DNA of 64,000 nt, taken from DUZB01 sp963747555 (GTDB lineage Bacteria; Desulfobacterota; DSM-4660; Desulfatiglandales; Desulfatiglandaceae). A program made the position numbers and the translations under genes. Location: NCBI GenBank assembly GCA_963747555.1, contig CAVVFZ010000034.1:1-64000 (forward strand), written 5' to 3'. Shown here piece by piece: positions 1-8,055 of the stretch; the first letter of the stretch is position 1, and every line of letters starts with the position of its first letter. The notes beneath the pieces are model-generated. The model saw only the letters and a program-made list of their open reading frames with translations, had not been told where the DNA came from and did not search any database.

Positions 1-8
1 ATTGTTGA

Positions 9-581
9 TTAGGGGCCTGCATATCTGTAACCTGTTAATTTATTAAATTTTTTAACTTCCTTTTTGGGCTGAGGGTGCTCATTACATCTCTCCCAATCTT
101 CAACAACAGCCTGCATTTCATCATCCCATTTAATCAAGCCTTTTCCTATCCAATCATTGATTATCCCTAAAGGCGAAATTGTGGAACCTGAAAATTCCTG
201 GTTGATAAATTCTGCAAGATCATCGTCTACTGTCGTCAGTTTGAAATTGTTTGCGATTGAGGTGGCGGCAATCACTTGATCAACTCTGCTCAAATTGAAA
301 TAGAGACCTGTCCTTTTATTTATTTTCCCCGCGGATACAATGTTCCTTACGGTCTCAAGAAAAAGCTGGAAGCCTTCTTTTCTTACTTCTGAATTCCCAA
401 GTGCTTTTATTTTCGACTTGTATCTATCCCTCCAAGGATATTGTATTTTGAATTTTTGGGTCCGAAATAGCTCTTGCAAAACCTCCTGAATGGTTATGCA
501 CTCAAAACGTTCGTCACAGAACATATCCGGGGCGATTCTTATGAGCATCAAAACACTGCATGTATCACAGAGGATATTCAT
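9..581 (-). CDS. PIN-domain protein, putative toxin/nuclease partner of the adjacent Xre-ImmA regulator
   Basis: This 190-residue protein has the layout of a PIN-domain ribonuclease: an N-terminal strand ending in Asp6 (ILCDTC), acidic residues Glu33/Glu37 in the first helix, Asp101 (SRVDQVIAAT) and Asp119-121 (TTVDDDL). These match the four acidic metal-binding positions of PIN nucleases by spacing. It starts one base after the stop of the upstream regulator on the same strand, so the two are almost certainly co-transcribed and translationally coupled. Pairs of an Xre/ImmA-type protein and a PIN protein are a known toxin-antitoxin arrangement; the toxin role here is inferred from that pairing. 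The C-terminal ~50 residues (Trp-, Glu- and Lys-rich) extend past the PIN fold and I do not recognise them. The DUF4411 family is the likeliest home. Confidence 0.7.
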   Translation of the reverse strand: MNILCDTCSVLMLIRIAPDMFCDERFECITIQEVLQELFRTQKFKIQYPWRDRYKSKIKALGNSEVRKEGFQLFLETVRNIVSAGKINKRTGLYFNLSRVDQVIAATSIANNFKLTTVDDDLAEFINQEFSGSTISPLGIINDWIGKGLIKWDDEMQAVVEDWERCNEHPQPKKEVKKFNKLTGYRYAGP

Positions 582-582
582 T

Positions 583-1686
583 TCAGGAAGCCGAGTTTTT
601 CAATCTCAGGAGTTCGTCTTTAACCATTTTTGAGTCCGTCAGATTTTCAATGCACAGGAGTTCTCCCAGTTTCCTGGTAGTCAGTCCATCAATTTGCCCA
701 AGAACGATTTTAATGAAAAGGGGGCTAAGGTCCGCTATGGCTCTTACGAAATCTCTCGGTTCTTTTTCTTTGAAAAGGATATCCCCAATAGTGGGAAATT
801 CTTTTTTCAAATTCGTATCGGCTCCTCCGATCTTAAGGTCAAAGTCGGGGTTGATGTATTTGATCCTTTTGATAATACCGTACAGGGCGTGAGAATAGTT
901 TCTTCCAAAGGTTTTGAGGTTATTTATTTGGATTCCGATCTTTAAGCCTTTGATGACATCGTATACCATTCGTACATATGCATCCGAAAACTGTATGTGA
1001 TTTGCCACCATATCGCAGAATGCTTCTTCATCTTCATCAAATCCATCACTGATGGCAAATTCATCCCTTATGGCGTGCACAGCCTCATGCAAAAGCGGAA
1101 AAATCAAATCGAGAATATTCGTCTCGCTGTTGATAAAGACAATTCTATGGCCATGGATTTTTGTGTAAAAGGCGTATGCCTTTATTTTGTCGGGGAAAAC
1201 CCTAAAGATGATCTTTATCCCCAGATTTTCCATAAGTCTGAAGGTGTCTTCATAGCTGGGTGGGCGGTCATCCAAAACACCTGCTTTCTTCCTTAACTCC
1301 TTAGCGACCTTTTTTGCGGTTTCATCAGATCGATTTCGCCCCCTCATGACTGGAAGGATTTCGGATTCAGGCGCGTTTCTGAATAGGAGATCATACTCTT
1401 TTGCCATTTCCAGGGCATCTTTCTGCATGGAGGGAGTGACCTTAGCTGTCTTTCTTGTCCGGTGTACAGGAACAGATATGGCCCCGTCAAAACCTTGGGA
1501 GAATAGGTAGTCAGGGCTTATTTTAAATAATTTACAAAGAAATATTAAATGATTACCTTTCGGAATTTGACCATTGATCCAGTCATTCACCGTCTGCCTG
1601 GAAACTCCAGCCATTTCCGCCAGCTTGACAATGGAAATGTTGTTTTCCGTTGTCAAATCCTTAATTTTGCTTCCTATCCATTCCAT
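583..1686 (-). CDS. Xre-family regulator fused to an ImmA/IrrE-type metallopeptidase domain
   Basis: This is a two-domain protein of 367 residues. Residues about 5-63 form an Xre-type helix-turn-helix (VKLAEMAGVSRQTVNDWING). Residues about 140-300 form an ImmA/IrrE (COG2856) zinc peptidase domain with HEAVH at 200-204 and a downstream acidic stretch (DEDEEAFCDMVA, about 218-229) that should supply the third ligand. Family members cleave or bind repressors in phage, mobile-element and toxin-antitoxin control. Together with the PIN gene one base downstream it probably forms an autoregulated toxin-antitoxin operon, with this protein as antitoxin or regulator. The ATG is preceded by GGGGAAATGCA, a usable ribosome site. 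The substrate of the peptidase cannot be told from sequence. Confidence 0.8.
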   Translation of the reverse strand: MEWIGSKIKDLTTENNISIVKLAEMAGVSRQTVNDWINGQIPKGNHLIFLCKLFKISPDYLFSQGFDGAISVPVHRTRKTAKVTPSMQKDALEMAKEYDLLFRNAPESEILPVMRGRNRSDETAKKVAKELRKKAGVLDDRPPSYEDTFRLMENLGIKIIFRVFPDKIKAYAFYTKIHGHRIVFINSETNILDLIFPLLHEAVHAIRDEFAISDGFDEDEEAFCDMVANHIQFSDAYVRMVYDVIKGLKIGIQINNLKTFGRNYSHALYGIIKRIKYINPDFDLKIGGADTNLKKEFPTIGDILFKEKEPRDFVRAIADLSPLFIKIVLGQIDGLTTRKLGELLCIENLTDSKMVKDELLRLKNSAS

Positions 1687-1745
1687 TGCATTTCCCCATT
1701 TACCAATGGCAATTGTGAGACATATATTACACTGCCGTTTTATTA

Positions 1746-1786
1746 AGACTAATCCGTGTGCTTGGGCATGTCAAGTAAACTTTACT
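1746..1786 (-). promoter_or_regulatory. Candidate promoter and operator of the Xre-ImmA/PIN operon
   Basis: On the minus strand TTGACA (1774-1769) is followed, after 17 bp, by TAGTCT (1751-1746). Abutting the -35 box is the palindrome AGTAAACTTTACT (1774-1786), a plausible Xre-type operator. A direct repeat of ATTCATAAA lies just beyond it (about 1791-1810). The -10 match is weak (3 of 6), so the promoter is tentative. Confidence 0.4.
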
Positions 1787-2079
1787 ATATATTCATAAAA
1801 ATTCATAAATTAAGAGATTGCGTAAAGTTATGCCCGGACAGATTAAGCCAATAGCCTGCGAATGAATCCAGGTATATCAGCGGTTTCTTAGATACAACTG
1901 CTTGAATTACTAAGTTATTTCATTATTAAATGCACGGACAAATTGCCAAATGGGTGAGATTGTCATCCTTTTTAAAAGCCACCAAAGACACCAATAACCG
2001 GCTTTTTTGACATAGATTTTCAGGGTGCAACAACCGTGACCGGTTCCTTTCCACGGATTTCGGTTCGAGGGGGTTCGCT

Positions 2080-2383
2080 CTTAAGGACGAGAAGGCGTGG
2101 CTCGTCCATTACCGGCGATTTGTTTATCAATATAAGAAGGGAGGGCTTGTAACAGACGAGCAAGACCATTCAGAAGGCAATTGATCTTACGGGCGTTGAA
2201 AGATTCCGTTATCGCACCCGGTATTTCACCGACAGCGGCGTCATAGGCACGAAAGAGTTTGTTTCCAGGGTGTACCAGGATTTCAAAGACTATTTCTCGT
2301 CACGGTACGAGAAACGCCCGAAACCCATTCAGGGCCTGGATGGAGTCTACTCCCCCAAACCGCTTTCAGAGAACATTACGTGA
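2080..2383 (+). pseudogene. Decayed REP-associated tyrosine transposase (RAYT) fragment
   Basis: Two pieces of a Y1-type, REP-associated transposase can be read in different frames. From 2086 the frame reads DEKAWLVHYRRFVYQ and stops at about 2190. From 2192 a second frame reads GVERFRYRTRYFTDSGVIG and continues to a TGA at 2381-2383, ending in a C-terminal segment typical of RAYT proteins (FTDSG..GTKEFV, then GLDGVYS). The N-terminal catalytic region with the HUH motif is not visible. The gene is therefore truncated and frameshifted. It marks this stretch as a landing site for mobile DNA. Family recognition is by recall of the motif, without an alignment. Confidence 0.6.
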
Positions 2384-2780
2384 GATAAAAGCAATGACTC
2401 GCCTGACGGCTACCAGTCTTGCCCCAGCCGATAGCCAATGAGGGCATGCCTTTACCATGAAAATGCCTTTTGGGTGCTTGCCCCTGTGAGAAAAAGAATA
2501 AGGGGCGGGCACCTATGGCACCTTATTCACGACTTGAGTTGATAGTTCAGAGTCTTGCCACTTCGGGTTGGCGCATAGAGTTAAGTCTGGGCCAGGGTCG
2601 TTCAGGAAGATCTTTCGAGGTTATTTACCCCGGAACCTAATGCGGTGGAGAACAGTGGGCGCGTCCGGGCGGGCTTGTATCGGCATGGCCCAACATCACA
2701 TCAGATCCGGATTCGCCTGTTGCATCTTCTTACAAACCGCAAACTCAAGCCAGACTGAGGGTCGGCAAAAGATGTTTTTA
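2384..2780. other. Intergenic stretch without a supported gene
   Basis: About 400 bases between the transposase remnant and vapC. Short open frames exist but none has a good ribosome site or recognisable protein. I see no tRNA, clear terminator or repeat array here. Confidence 0.6.
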
Positions 2781-3158
2781 TTATAATAGCTGGAGTTCAA
2801 GAATATCTTTCATGAGAATGAAATGGTTATCCAATGAGTAGATTTCACATCGATTTTGTTTCGCGTTTTGTGCAACCAATAGATCAGGAACGCCGATTTC
2901 ATTTAACCCGTTCTTCAAACATTCAAATTGGAATTCAATAATTTCGCCCCAATTGATGGAAAGGTTTAACTTATTAATATCATACAATAAGGTAACAATT
3001 TTTTGTTGATTGCGAACTTTCAAGGAAGGAACCAGTTCCGCAAGGATAAGATCATTGATAACAACAAGGTTTTCATCAATCAGGAAATCGAGCTTTTCAG
3101 CATTGTTTCCGTTCCTGAAATATTCTATCCATATGGCCGTATCGACTAATACCGACAT
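2781..3158 (-). CDS. vapC: VapC-family PIN toxin (ribonuclease)
   Basis: This 125-residue PIN-domain protein is of the usual VapC length. The acidic catalytic set is visible: Asp6 (VLVDTAIWIEYF), Glu41 (ILAELV), Asp92 (VPDLLVAQNA) and Asp110 (SLDNHF). VapC toxins cut tRNA or rRNA and are held inactive by VapB. The start codon overlaps the stop of the upstream vapB by one base (TAATG), giving tight translational coupling. It is intact, with no sign of decay, although the surrounding DNA is full of remnants. The RNA target is unknown. Confidence 0.9.
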   Translation of the reverse strand: MSVLVDTAIWIEYFRNGNNAEKLDFLIDENLVVINDLILAELVPSLKVRNQQKIVTLLYDINKLNLSINWGEIIEFQFECLKNGLNEIGVPDLLVAQNAKQNRCEIYSLDNHFILMKDILELQLL

Positions 3159-3349
3159 TAACGCCCTCTAACAGCATTCATATCAATGTCCAAATCCACC
3201 TTGCCCTTATATTTCTTTAGATCGGATATCTTTGATTTCCTTATCAAATCCTCCAGGGCAGTAATAATAACTTTAGTTTTTGTGCTAATTTGGGTGGCCT
3301 TCATGGCCTCCTCAAGCAGATCTTCAGGTAAATCAAGCGTCGTTCGCAT
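3158..3349 (-). CDS. vapB: VapB-family ribbon-helix-helix antitoxin
   Basis: This is a 63-residue protein that begins MRTTLDLPEDLLEEAM, the classic ribbon-helix-helix strand and helix of a VapB antitoxin. The basic, acidic C-terminal tail (about 40-63) would wrap the toxin. I chose the ATG at 3349 over an in-frame start ten codons upstream because GGAGG sits six to seven bases before it (3356-3360). It ends in the vapC start codon. VapB normally represses its own operon, and a perfect inverted repeat lies directly upstream. Confidence 0.85.
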   Translation of the reverse strand: MRTTLDLPEDLLEEAMKATQISTKTKVIITALEDLIRKSKISDLKKYKGKVDLDIDMNAVRGR

Positions 3350-3361
3350 AATCGGCCTCCT

Positions 3362-3378
3362 TGCATATATATTATGCA
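3362..3378 (-). promoter_or_regulatory. Putative vapBC operator (inverted repeat TGCATA-N5-TATGCA)
   Basis: A perfect 6-bp inverted repeat, TGCATA (3362-3367) and TATGCA (3373-3378), with a TATAT spacer lies 12 bp upstream of the vapB start. It is AT-rich and probably overlaps the -10 region. Ribbon-helix-helix antitoxins bind such short dyads. Binding is inferred. Confidence 0.5.
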
Positions 3379-3482
3379 TACAATGTCAAGCCAGGGCCGA
3401 ACAGTCCGTTATACCTGTCGCAAAGACTTCCGCAAAAGTGATTTCATGGATTAAAGAAATAAGGTACCATACAAATTATATG

Positions 3483-3772
3483 TGGTTCATCCGGATTTTG
3501 CGTACTTATAGATACAAATATGGCCTAACAAATTGGAATAAAATGTTATTTCATCTCTATGCCGAAAGCATGTGAATTATGCCCTCAAGGAAAACAGAGT
3601 GTGTCGTCCGGTCCAGGCCTTTTTCTTTCAAGCATATGTTTCCATTATGGTTACCCAGCAAGGCCGGTCAAGGAAACTTCACTATTGGCGTTCCTCCTTG
3701 ACAGGCTTTCCTGGACGCTTCTCCATTAAAATCAATTGCTTATAAGAAAGTACGCAAAAACCGGATGAACCA
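3483..3772. mobile_element. 290-bp element bounded by 25-bp inverted repeats (MITE or collapsed IS)
   Basis: The arms at 3483-3507 and 3748-3772 are inverted copies of one another with 24 of 25 bases matching (outer end TGGTTCATCCGG). Nothing between them encodes a transposase. The interior holds a second hairpin (3663-3674 with 3695-3706, 11 of 12 bases). No clean target duplication is visible at the edges. The size, inverted ends and lack of coding fit a non-autonomous element or an insertion sequence that has lost its gene. I could not assign a family. Confidence 0.55.
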
Positions 3773-3800
3773 TTATTGTTCTTAACGGTGGTGGAGTGGA

Positions 3801-4274
3801 ATGACAGGCATGGGAGAAAAAATGCTTTTGGTGGCGCTCGGTTGCAGCCGTTTGCCGAGGATCTTTGATATTGCTTCAAAAAACCATTTTGTTGTTTTTG
3901 GAACGATGGATGGCAAAGTCTTTGCCGATCTCACCGAATGCGTCCCGAACCATGGGGTCCCTGCCCTGCCGGTCTATTTCTATGAAACCGGGTGATTCGT
4001 CGACCGCCGGGTGGTTGCCGTCGGCAACCTTGACAAAATATGGCTTTCAGTTCCCGCCGATATTCCAATGATGGAGTTGCAGGATGCTTTCCGCGGCTAC
4101 TTCAGCAAAGAATGGGACGAGGTCCTGGACACCGCTGATCCTTCTTTTTACTACAACGCTCTCAACAACGCCTATTTTGCGGTACGCGACCTGCTGCCTG
4201 TGGAAAATTTGACCCTGGATCGGCTTTCGGGAAAAGACGGGATCGGCAAGCAGCCCCATATTATCGTAAGCTAA
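3801..4274 (+). CDS. Unknown protein interrupted by one in-frame TGA (selenoprotein candidate or broken gene)
   Basis: One reading frame runs from ATG 3801 to TAA at 4272-4274, broken only by TGA at 3993-3995. The 64 codons before and 93 codons after read as ordinary protein (…VYFYETG, TGA, FVDRRVVAVGN…). Starting 18 bases past the TGA is a perfect 7-bp hairpin, GGTTGCC-GTC-GGCAACC (4013-4029), and a weaker 5-bp lower stem pairs 3999-4003 with 4030-4034. This resembles a bacterial selenocysteine insertion element in place and shape. The start has GGAG four bases upstream; ATG 3822 with GGGAG before it is an alternative. I do not recognise the family. A nonsense mutation (for example TGG to TGA) is the main alternative, and the decayed surroundings make it quite possible. 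Confidence 0.45.
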
Positions 4275-4364
4275 GGATGAAATAACCTGCTGGAATATTT
4301 TATGCATTTTGATATAATAGGGATATGGAAGGTATCAAAATCAAGGGATTTTTGGACTAAGACA

Positions 4365-4595
4365 ATGGAAAGCATAAATGAAATCCCGAATTATGCGCTT
4401 TGCGTGGAAAATAGAGATTGTGAAGATTTAGAGAAACGAAAAATTTATCAAGTCCTTTCCGATGAGGAAGAAGAAAAGGAAGGCTATTTAAGAATCCTTG
4501 ATGAATCTGGTGAAGATTATCTTTATCCCGCATCCTATTTTATTCTTGTACAACTTCCCGTCGAAGCGCAAGAAGCGTTGCGATTAAAAGCTTGA
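4365..4595 (+). CDS. Small conserved hypothetical protein
   Basis: A 76-residue acidic protein with the string PNYALCVENR near the start and GEDYLYPASYFILVQLP near the end. It belongs to a small, widespread family of unknown function that I recognise only by these strings. It has no membrane segment or signal peptide and is probably a compact soluble domain. I chose ATG 4365 because conservation seems to begin there; an in-frame ATG at 4302 would add 21 residues, and neither start has a strong ribosome site. It is followed at once by a hairpin (4592-4608) and an attC-like inverted repeat, so it could be a gene cassette. Confidence 0.6.
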   Translation: MESINEIPNYALCVENRDCEDLEKRKIYQVLSDEEEEKEGYLRILDESGEDYLYPASYFILVQLPVEAQEALRLKA

Positions 4596-4608
4596 GCCTC
4601 TGGCTCAA
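4592..4608 (+). terminator. Hairpin overlapping the stop of the small hypothetical gene
   Basis: A perfect 7-bp stem with a 3-base loop, TTGAGCC-TCT-GGCTCAA, contains the stop codon at 4593-4595. No T-run follows, so rho-independent termination is doubtful; an mRNA-end stabiliser is also possible. Confidence 0.35.
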
Positions 4609-4610
4609 TC

Positions 4611-4660
4611 ATCTAACGAATAAGTTGGATTGCGAGCAGCCACAATCTTATTCGGTTGGT
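4611..4660. repeat. Imperfect inverted repeat resembling an integron attC site
   Basis: ATCTAAC (4611-4617) fits the RYYYAAC box of attC sites. It is followed by an arm GAATAAG that pairs with CTTATTC (4647-4653), an inner stem GATTG/CAATC (4628-4632, 4643-4647), one extra unpaired G, and GTTGGTT, which only partly fits GTTRRRY. It sits directly behind a small gene, as cassette sites do. There is no integrase in the window, so this is tentative. Confidence 0.3.
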
Positions 4661-4708
4661 TTGACAAGCCCATATCTTCATTATTTAAATCAGACAGGTG
4701 AGCAAAGA

Positions 4709-5095
4709 ATGGATCGGATTTTCTTTATGTTGGGCGCGCTATCCGCATTTATGGGAGTCGCGGCAGGAGCGTTTGGCGCTCACGTCCTGAAGACCCGCAT
4801 AAGTACCGAGATGCTTCAGGTCTTCGAGGTGGGGGTGCGCTACCAGATGTATCATGCCTTCGCGCTGATCGCGACAGCCTGGGCTCTGACGAAGTGGCCC
4901 TCCTCGATCGTCATTACCGGAGGGTGGCTATTTGTCATTGGCACGGTCCTTTTTTCCGGCAACCTCTATCTCTTGAGTCTAAGCGGCGTGCGGTGGTTGG
5001 GCGCCATTACGCCGCTGGGCGGGCTGGCATTTCTGGCGGGCTGGATCTGCCTCGCTTTGGGCGCATGGAGGGCGAAAGGATACAAAGGTCTCTGA
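4709..5095 (+). CDS. DUF423 family membrane protein (first copy)
   Basis: This is a 128-residue hydrophobic protein of the DUF423 (YgdD-like) family, with four predicted membrane segments (about 3-22, 45-63, 70-90 and 98-118). It shows the family strings GAFGAH and YQMYHAFAL. Function is unknown in the family. An in-frame start 39 codons upstream is rejected, because ATG 4709 has AGGTGAG six bases before it and matches the family N-terminus. A second copy, about 83% identical in protein, lies at 8056-8424 with the same leader and start context, so the pair arose by duplication. Confidence 0.85.
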   Translation: MDRIFFMLGALSAFMGVAAGAFGAHVLKTRISTEMLQVFEVGVRYQMYHAFALIATAWALTKWPSSIVITGGWLFVIGTVLFSGNLYLLSLSGVRWLGAITPLGGLAFLAGWICLALGAWRAKGYKGL

Positions 5096-5203
5096 GACCC
5101 CGCCATGGAAGATCAAAATCAGGATTATCAACAGGATTTCGGGGTTCAATCCGGTGTCAGTGACGGAACCGGTTCGACCCATCCTGTGAGAAAGGAAGAT
5201 TAG

Positions 5204-7291
5204 ATGAATCAGGAAGATCAGACCGAGAGCGATAACCCGCTCTTGGTCGAAACCGGATTTCCCCCTTTTGACCGTATCACGCCGGAACAGATCGTTCCGG
5301 CCATTCGACTTATTCTTAAACGTGCCTACGAGCGGATCGAAACGCTCGAACAAAATCTGGCGCCAACCTGGGCAGGATTGCTGCAGCCGCTGGAAGACCT
5401 GGAGATCCCTTTTGAATACAGCTGGGGGGTGGTTTCACACCTGATGGGCGTTAAGAATTCCGAAGCACTGCGTAAAGCCCATACCCAGGTGCTCCCAGAA
5501 ATAGTGCAGTTCGGACTGCGGGTCAAACAGAGTCCTGCCATCTATCAGGGCCTGCTGGCCATTCGTGATGGCGATGCCTGGGACAAGCTCGATGAAGCCC
5601 AGCAGCGTATTGTCGAGCAGAAGATCCGGGACGCCAAACATGCCGGAGTCGGCCTATCGGGTGAGGCCAGGGAAAGATTCAATGCCATTGCCAAAGAACT
5701 CTCACAATTGGAAACGGACTTTTCCAACCATGTGCTCGATGCCACCAAGGCCTTCGAATTCATTATTACAGATATCAAGCAAACCGAAGGCTGGCCGAAA
5801 ACCCTGCGGCAGATCGCCGCACACGCTTGGAATGCGGTGAACAAGGAGGACCCAAAGGCTACACCCGAACACGGCCCCTGGCGCATCACTCTGGATTATC
5901 CCAGTTATGTGCCTTTCATGGAGCACCATCGCAATCGCACGCAACGCGAACAGGTTTACCGCGCCTTTATCCTGCGGGCTTCTTCCGGCGAATTGGACAA
6001 CTCCGGATTGATCGCACGCATCCTCATGCTGCGCAAAGAGAAAGCGGTATTGCTGGGTTATGAAAACTATGCCGATCTTAGCCTGGAATCGAAAATGGCG
6101 CCCGATGTGGCGGCCGTGCAAAAGATGTTCGCCGAACTGGTGCAAGCCGCCCGGGAACACGCCAGGGCAGATCTGGATGCCTTGCGTCAACTGGCTGAAG
6201 CGTCCGGTCAGGTTGAGCCCCTGGCCCACTGGGATGTACCGTTTTGGGCGGAACGACTGCGGGAGCAACGCTTTGAATTTACGGATGAACAACTACGCCC
6301 TTATTTTCCGCTGCACCGCGTGATAGATGGATTGTTTTCCTTATGTACCCGCTTGTTCGGTGTCACCTTCGAACGAGCCGATGGACAAGCGTCCGTGTGG
6401 CACGAGGACGTACAATTTTATCGTGTTAAGAACGGTAACGGTGAAACCATGGCCTGGTTTTATCTTGATCCATACTCCCGTCCGGCGGAGAAGCGTGGCG
6501 GCGCGTGGATGGACAGTTGTCTGAGCCGCCGTTACGTCGATGGGGAATTGCGGCATCCGGTGGTGTATCTCTGCTGTAACGGAACACCGCCGGTGGATGG
6601 TCGTCCCTCGTTGATGAGCTTCGGGGAGGTGACGACGCTGTTCCACGAATTCGGTCACGGACTGCAGGGCATGCTCACAACAGTCGATTACAGCGACGCC
6701 GCCGGCATTAATGGTATCGAATGGGATGCGGTGGAGATCGCAAGCCAATTTATGGAAAACTGGTGCTACCACAAACCCACTCTCGTCGGGATGACAGCGC
6801 ACTTCGAAACGGGCGAACCGCTGCCGGACGCGTTATTCGATAAAATCCGTGCTTCCCACACCTTCCGTGCCGGCTCCATCATGATGCGCCAACTGGAATT
6901 CGGCATCACCGATATGGTGCTGCATACCGAATTTGATCCACAGGGGGATACAACGGTTTTTGATGTGCATCAACAGATCGCACGGGACTTGAACCCACTG
7001 CCGCCGCTCCCCGAATCTCGATTTCTCTGTTCATTCAGTCATATTTTCGCCGGCGGTTATGCCGCAGGCTACTACAGTTATAAATGGGCGGAAGTGCTCA
7101 GCGCCGACACCTTTGCTGCCTTTGAAGAAGCCGGCTTGGAAAATGAGGCCGCGATCGCCGCGCTGGGACGCAGATACCGCCATACGATTCTCTCCTGTGG
7201 CGGTGGTCGCGATCCGATGAAAGTCTTTCAGGATTTCCGAGGCCGCGGCCCAAGCACGGAGGCTTTGCTGCGGCATAATGGGTTAAGATAG
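5204..7291 (+). CDS. prlC: Oligopeptidase A-like M3 family zinc metallopeptidase
   Basis: This 695-residue protein is close in length to oligopeptidase A (about 680). It carries the M3 zinc motif HEFGH (His481, Glu482, His485), with the third ligand expected near Glu511 in GIEWDAVEIASQF. There is no signal peptide, so it is a cytoplasmic enzyme that degrades short peptides, including cleaved signal peptides in the enterobacterial enzyme. AGGAAG precedes the ATG at 5204. It lies between two DUF423 copies and before an exported protein gene, a block that may have arrived together. The thimet oligopeptidase branch of M3 is a less likely alternative. Confidence 0.9.
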   Translation: MNQEDQTESDNPLLVETGFPPFDRITPEQIVPAIRLILKRAYERIETLEQNLAPTWAGLLQPLEDLEIPFEYSWGVVSHLMGVKNSEALRKAHTQVLPEIVQFGLRVKQSPAIYQGLLAIRDGDAWDKLDEAQQRIVEQKIRDAKHAGVGLSGEARERFNAIAKELSQLETDFSNHVLDATKAFEFIITDIKQTEGWPKTLRQIAAHAWNAVNKEDPKATPEHGPWRITLDYPSYVPFMEHHRNRTQREQVYRAFILRASSGELDNSGLIARILMLRKEKAVLLGYENYADLSLESKMAPDVAAVQKMFAELVQAAREHARADLDALRQLAEASGQVEPLAHWDVPFWAERLREQRFEFTDEQLRPYFPLHRVIDGLFSLCTRLFGVTFERADGQASVWHEDVQFYRVKNGNGETMAWFYLDPYSRPAEKRGGAWMDSCLSRRYVDGELRHPVVYLCCNGTPPVDGRPSLMSFGEVTTLFHEFGHGLQGMLTTVDYSDAAGINGIEWDAVEIASQFMENWCYHKPTLVGMTAHFETGEPLPDALFDKIRASHTFRAGSIMMRQLEFGITDMVLHTEFDPQGDTTVFDVHQQIARDLNPLPPLPESRFLCSFSHIFAGGYAAGYYSYKWAEVLSADTFAAFEEAGLENEAAIAALGRRYRHTILSCGGGRDPMKVFQDFRGRGPSTEALLRHNGLR

Positions 7292-7331
7292 TCATGAATC
7301 ATGTGAACATCCTTAACAGGGAGGGTTTGTC

Positions 7332-8042
7332 ATGTACCGTATAATCACATGGATCGCGGCCATGGTGCTGTCGTCTTTTTGCATTTCCCAGGCGGAATCA
7401 AACACCCGTACTGAAAAAGCTGAAGAAGAAAATTATTATGTGTGGACGCGTGATGACATGCGAATGTGCCCGTCGCCTACATGCGGAGGGGTTTTCATCA
7501 AAGCCCTCAACCACGTCTTGACGTCCTGCGCAGACGGCAACGTGGCAAAGGATTGCCAGGTCATTCTATTAGATTTTTCCTTGCTCGACATGAGCGAAAA
7601 TGAACAGGCTAATTTTCAACAGGCATTTACCGAAGGACTGGGGATCATCAAAGGCCAACTGCTTGAGGTGCAACAGGATGGTTTCCTGTTTCCTACCTTG
7701 AAGGTTTATGAAGCCTGGCTGGCCCAGTCGGGCGAGGAAACCGCCAAACCGGCGGGCTTTTTCCGGGTCCATGATACAGGTATTCAATGCATCACAACAC
7801 CCTGTCTCACCGTGGACGAGGAGATTCTTAATCTGCGGTGGGACCGCTCCATAGCCGGGGTCGACCTGTCTTTCACCGGTGCTGAAATGGAACAGATCAA
7901 CGCCGGTTACCAGGAGATGAAGACCGGATCCATCATCGCCACCGGCCGACATGTAGCGGTTCGCGGCCCAGCCGGATTTTCACAGAACCTTGTTGCCACC
8001 GAATTCTATCTGCCGGTCGGAACAGTGGGAACCCGTGAATAA
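7332..8042 (+). CDS. Exported protein of unknown function, DUF6748-like
   Basis: A 236-residue protein with an N-terminal signal peptide (hydrophobic residues about 4-20, cleavage likely after SQA). The mature part has MRMCPSPTCGGVFIKALN followed by a Cys-containing segment (SCADG…KDCQ) and a second pair (IQCITTPCLT). The spaced cysteines suggest disulfides in the periplasm or outside the cell. I associate the CPSPxCGG pattern with DUF6748, but this is from memory. It follows the oligopeptidase by 40 bases with GGGAGG before the start, so it may share that transcript. Confidence 0.6.
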   Translation: MYRIITWIAAMVLSSFCISQAESNTRTEKAEEENYYVWTRDDMRMCPSPTCGGVFIKALNHVLTSCADGNVAKDCQVILLDFSLLDMSENEQANFQQAFTEGLGIIKGQLLEVQQDGFLFPTLKVYEAWLAQSGEETAKPAGFFRVHDTGIQCITTPCLTVDEEILNLRWDRSIAGVDLSFTGAEMEQINAGYQEMKTGSIIATGRHVAVRGPAGFSQNLVATEFYLPVGTVGTRE

Positions 8043-8055
8043 AGGTGAGTAAAGA

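Noticed and set aside
3186..3575. Plus-strand open frame of 129 codons across vapB
   Set aside because: It is the antisense shadow of vapB extended into intergenic DNA.
5105..5203. Short open frame of 32 codons (MEDQNQDYQQDFG…) whose TAG abuts the oligopeptidase ATG
   Set aside because: No ribosome site before its ATG and no recognisable feature; more likely leader sequence, although the tight junction is curious.
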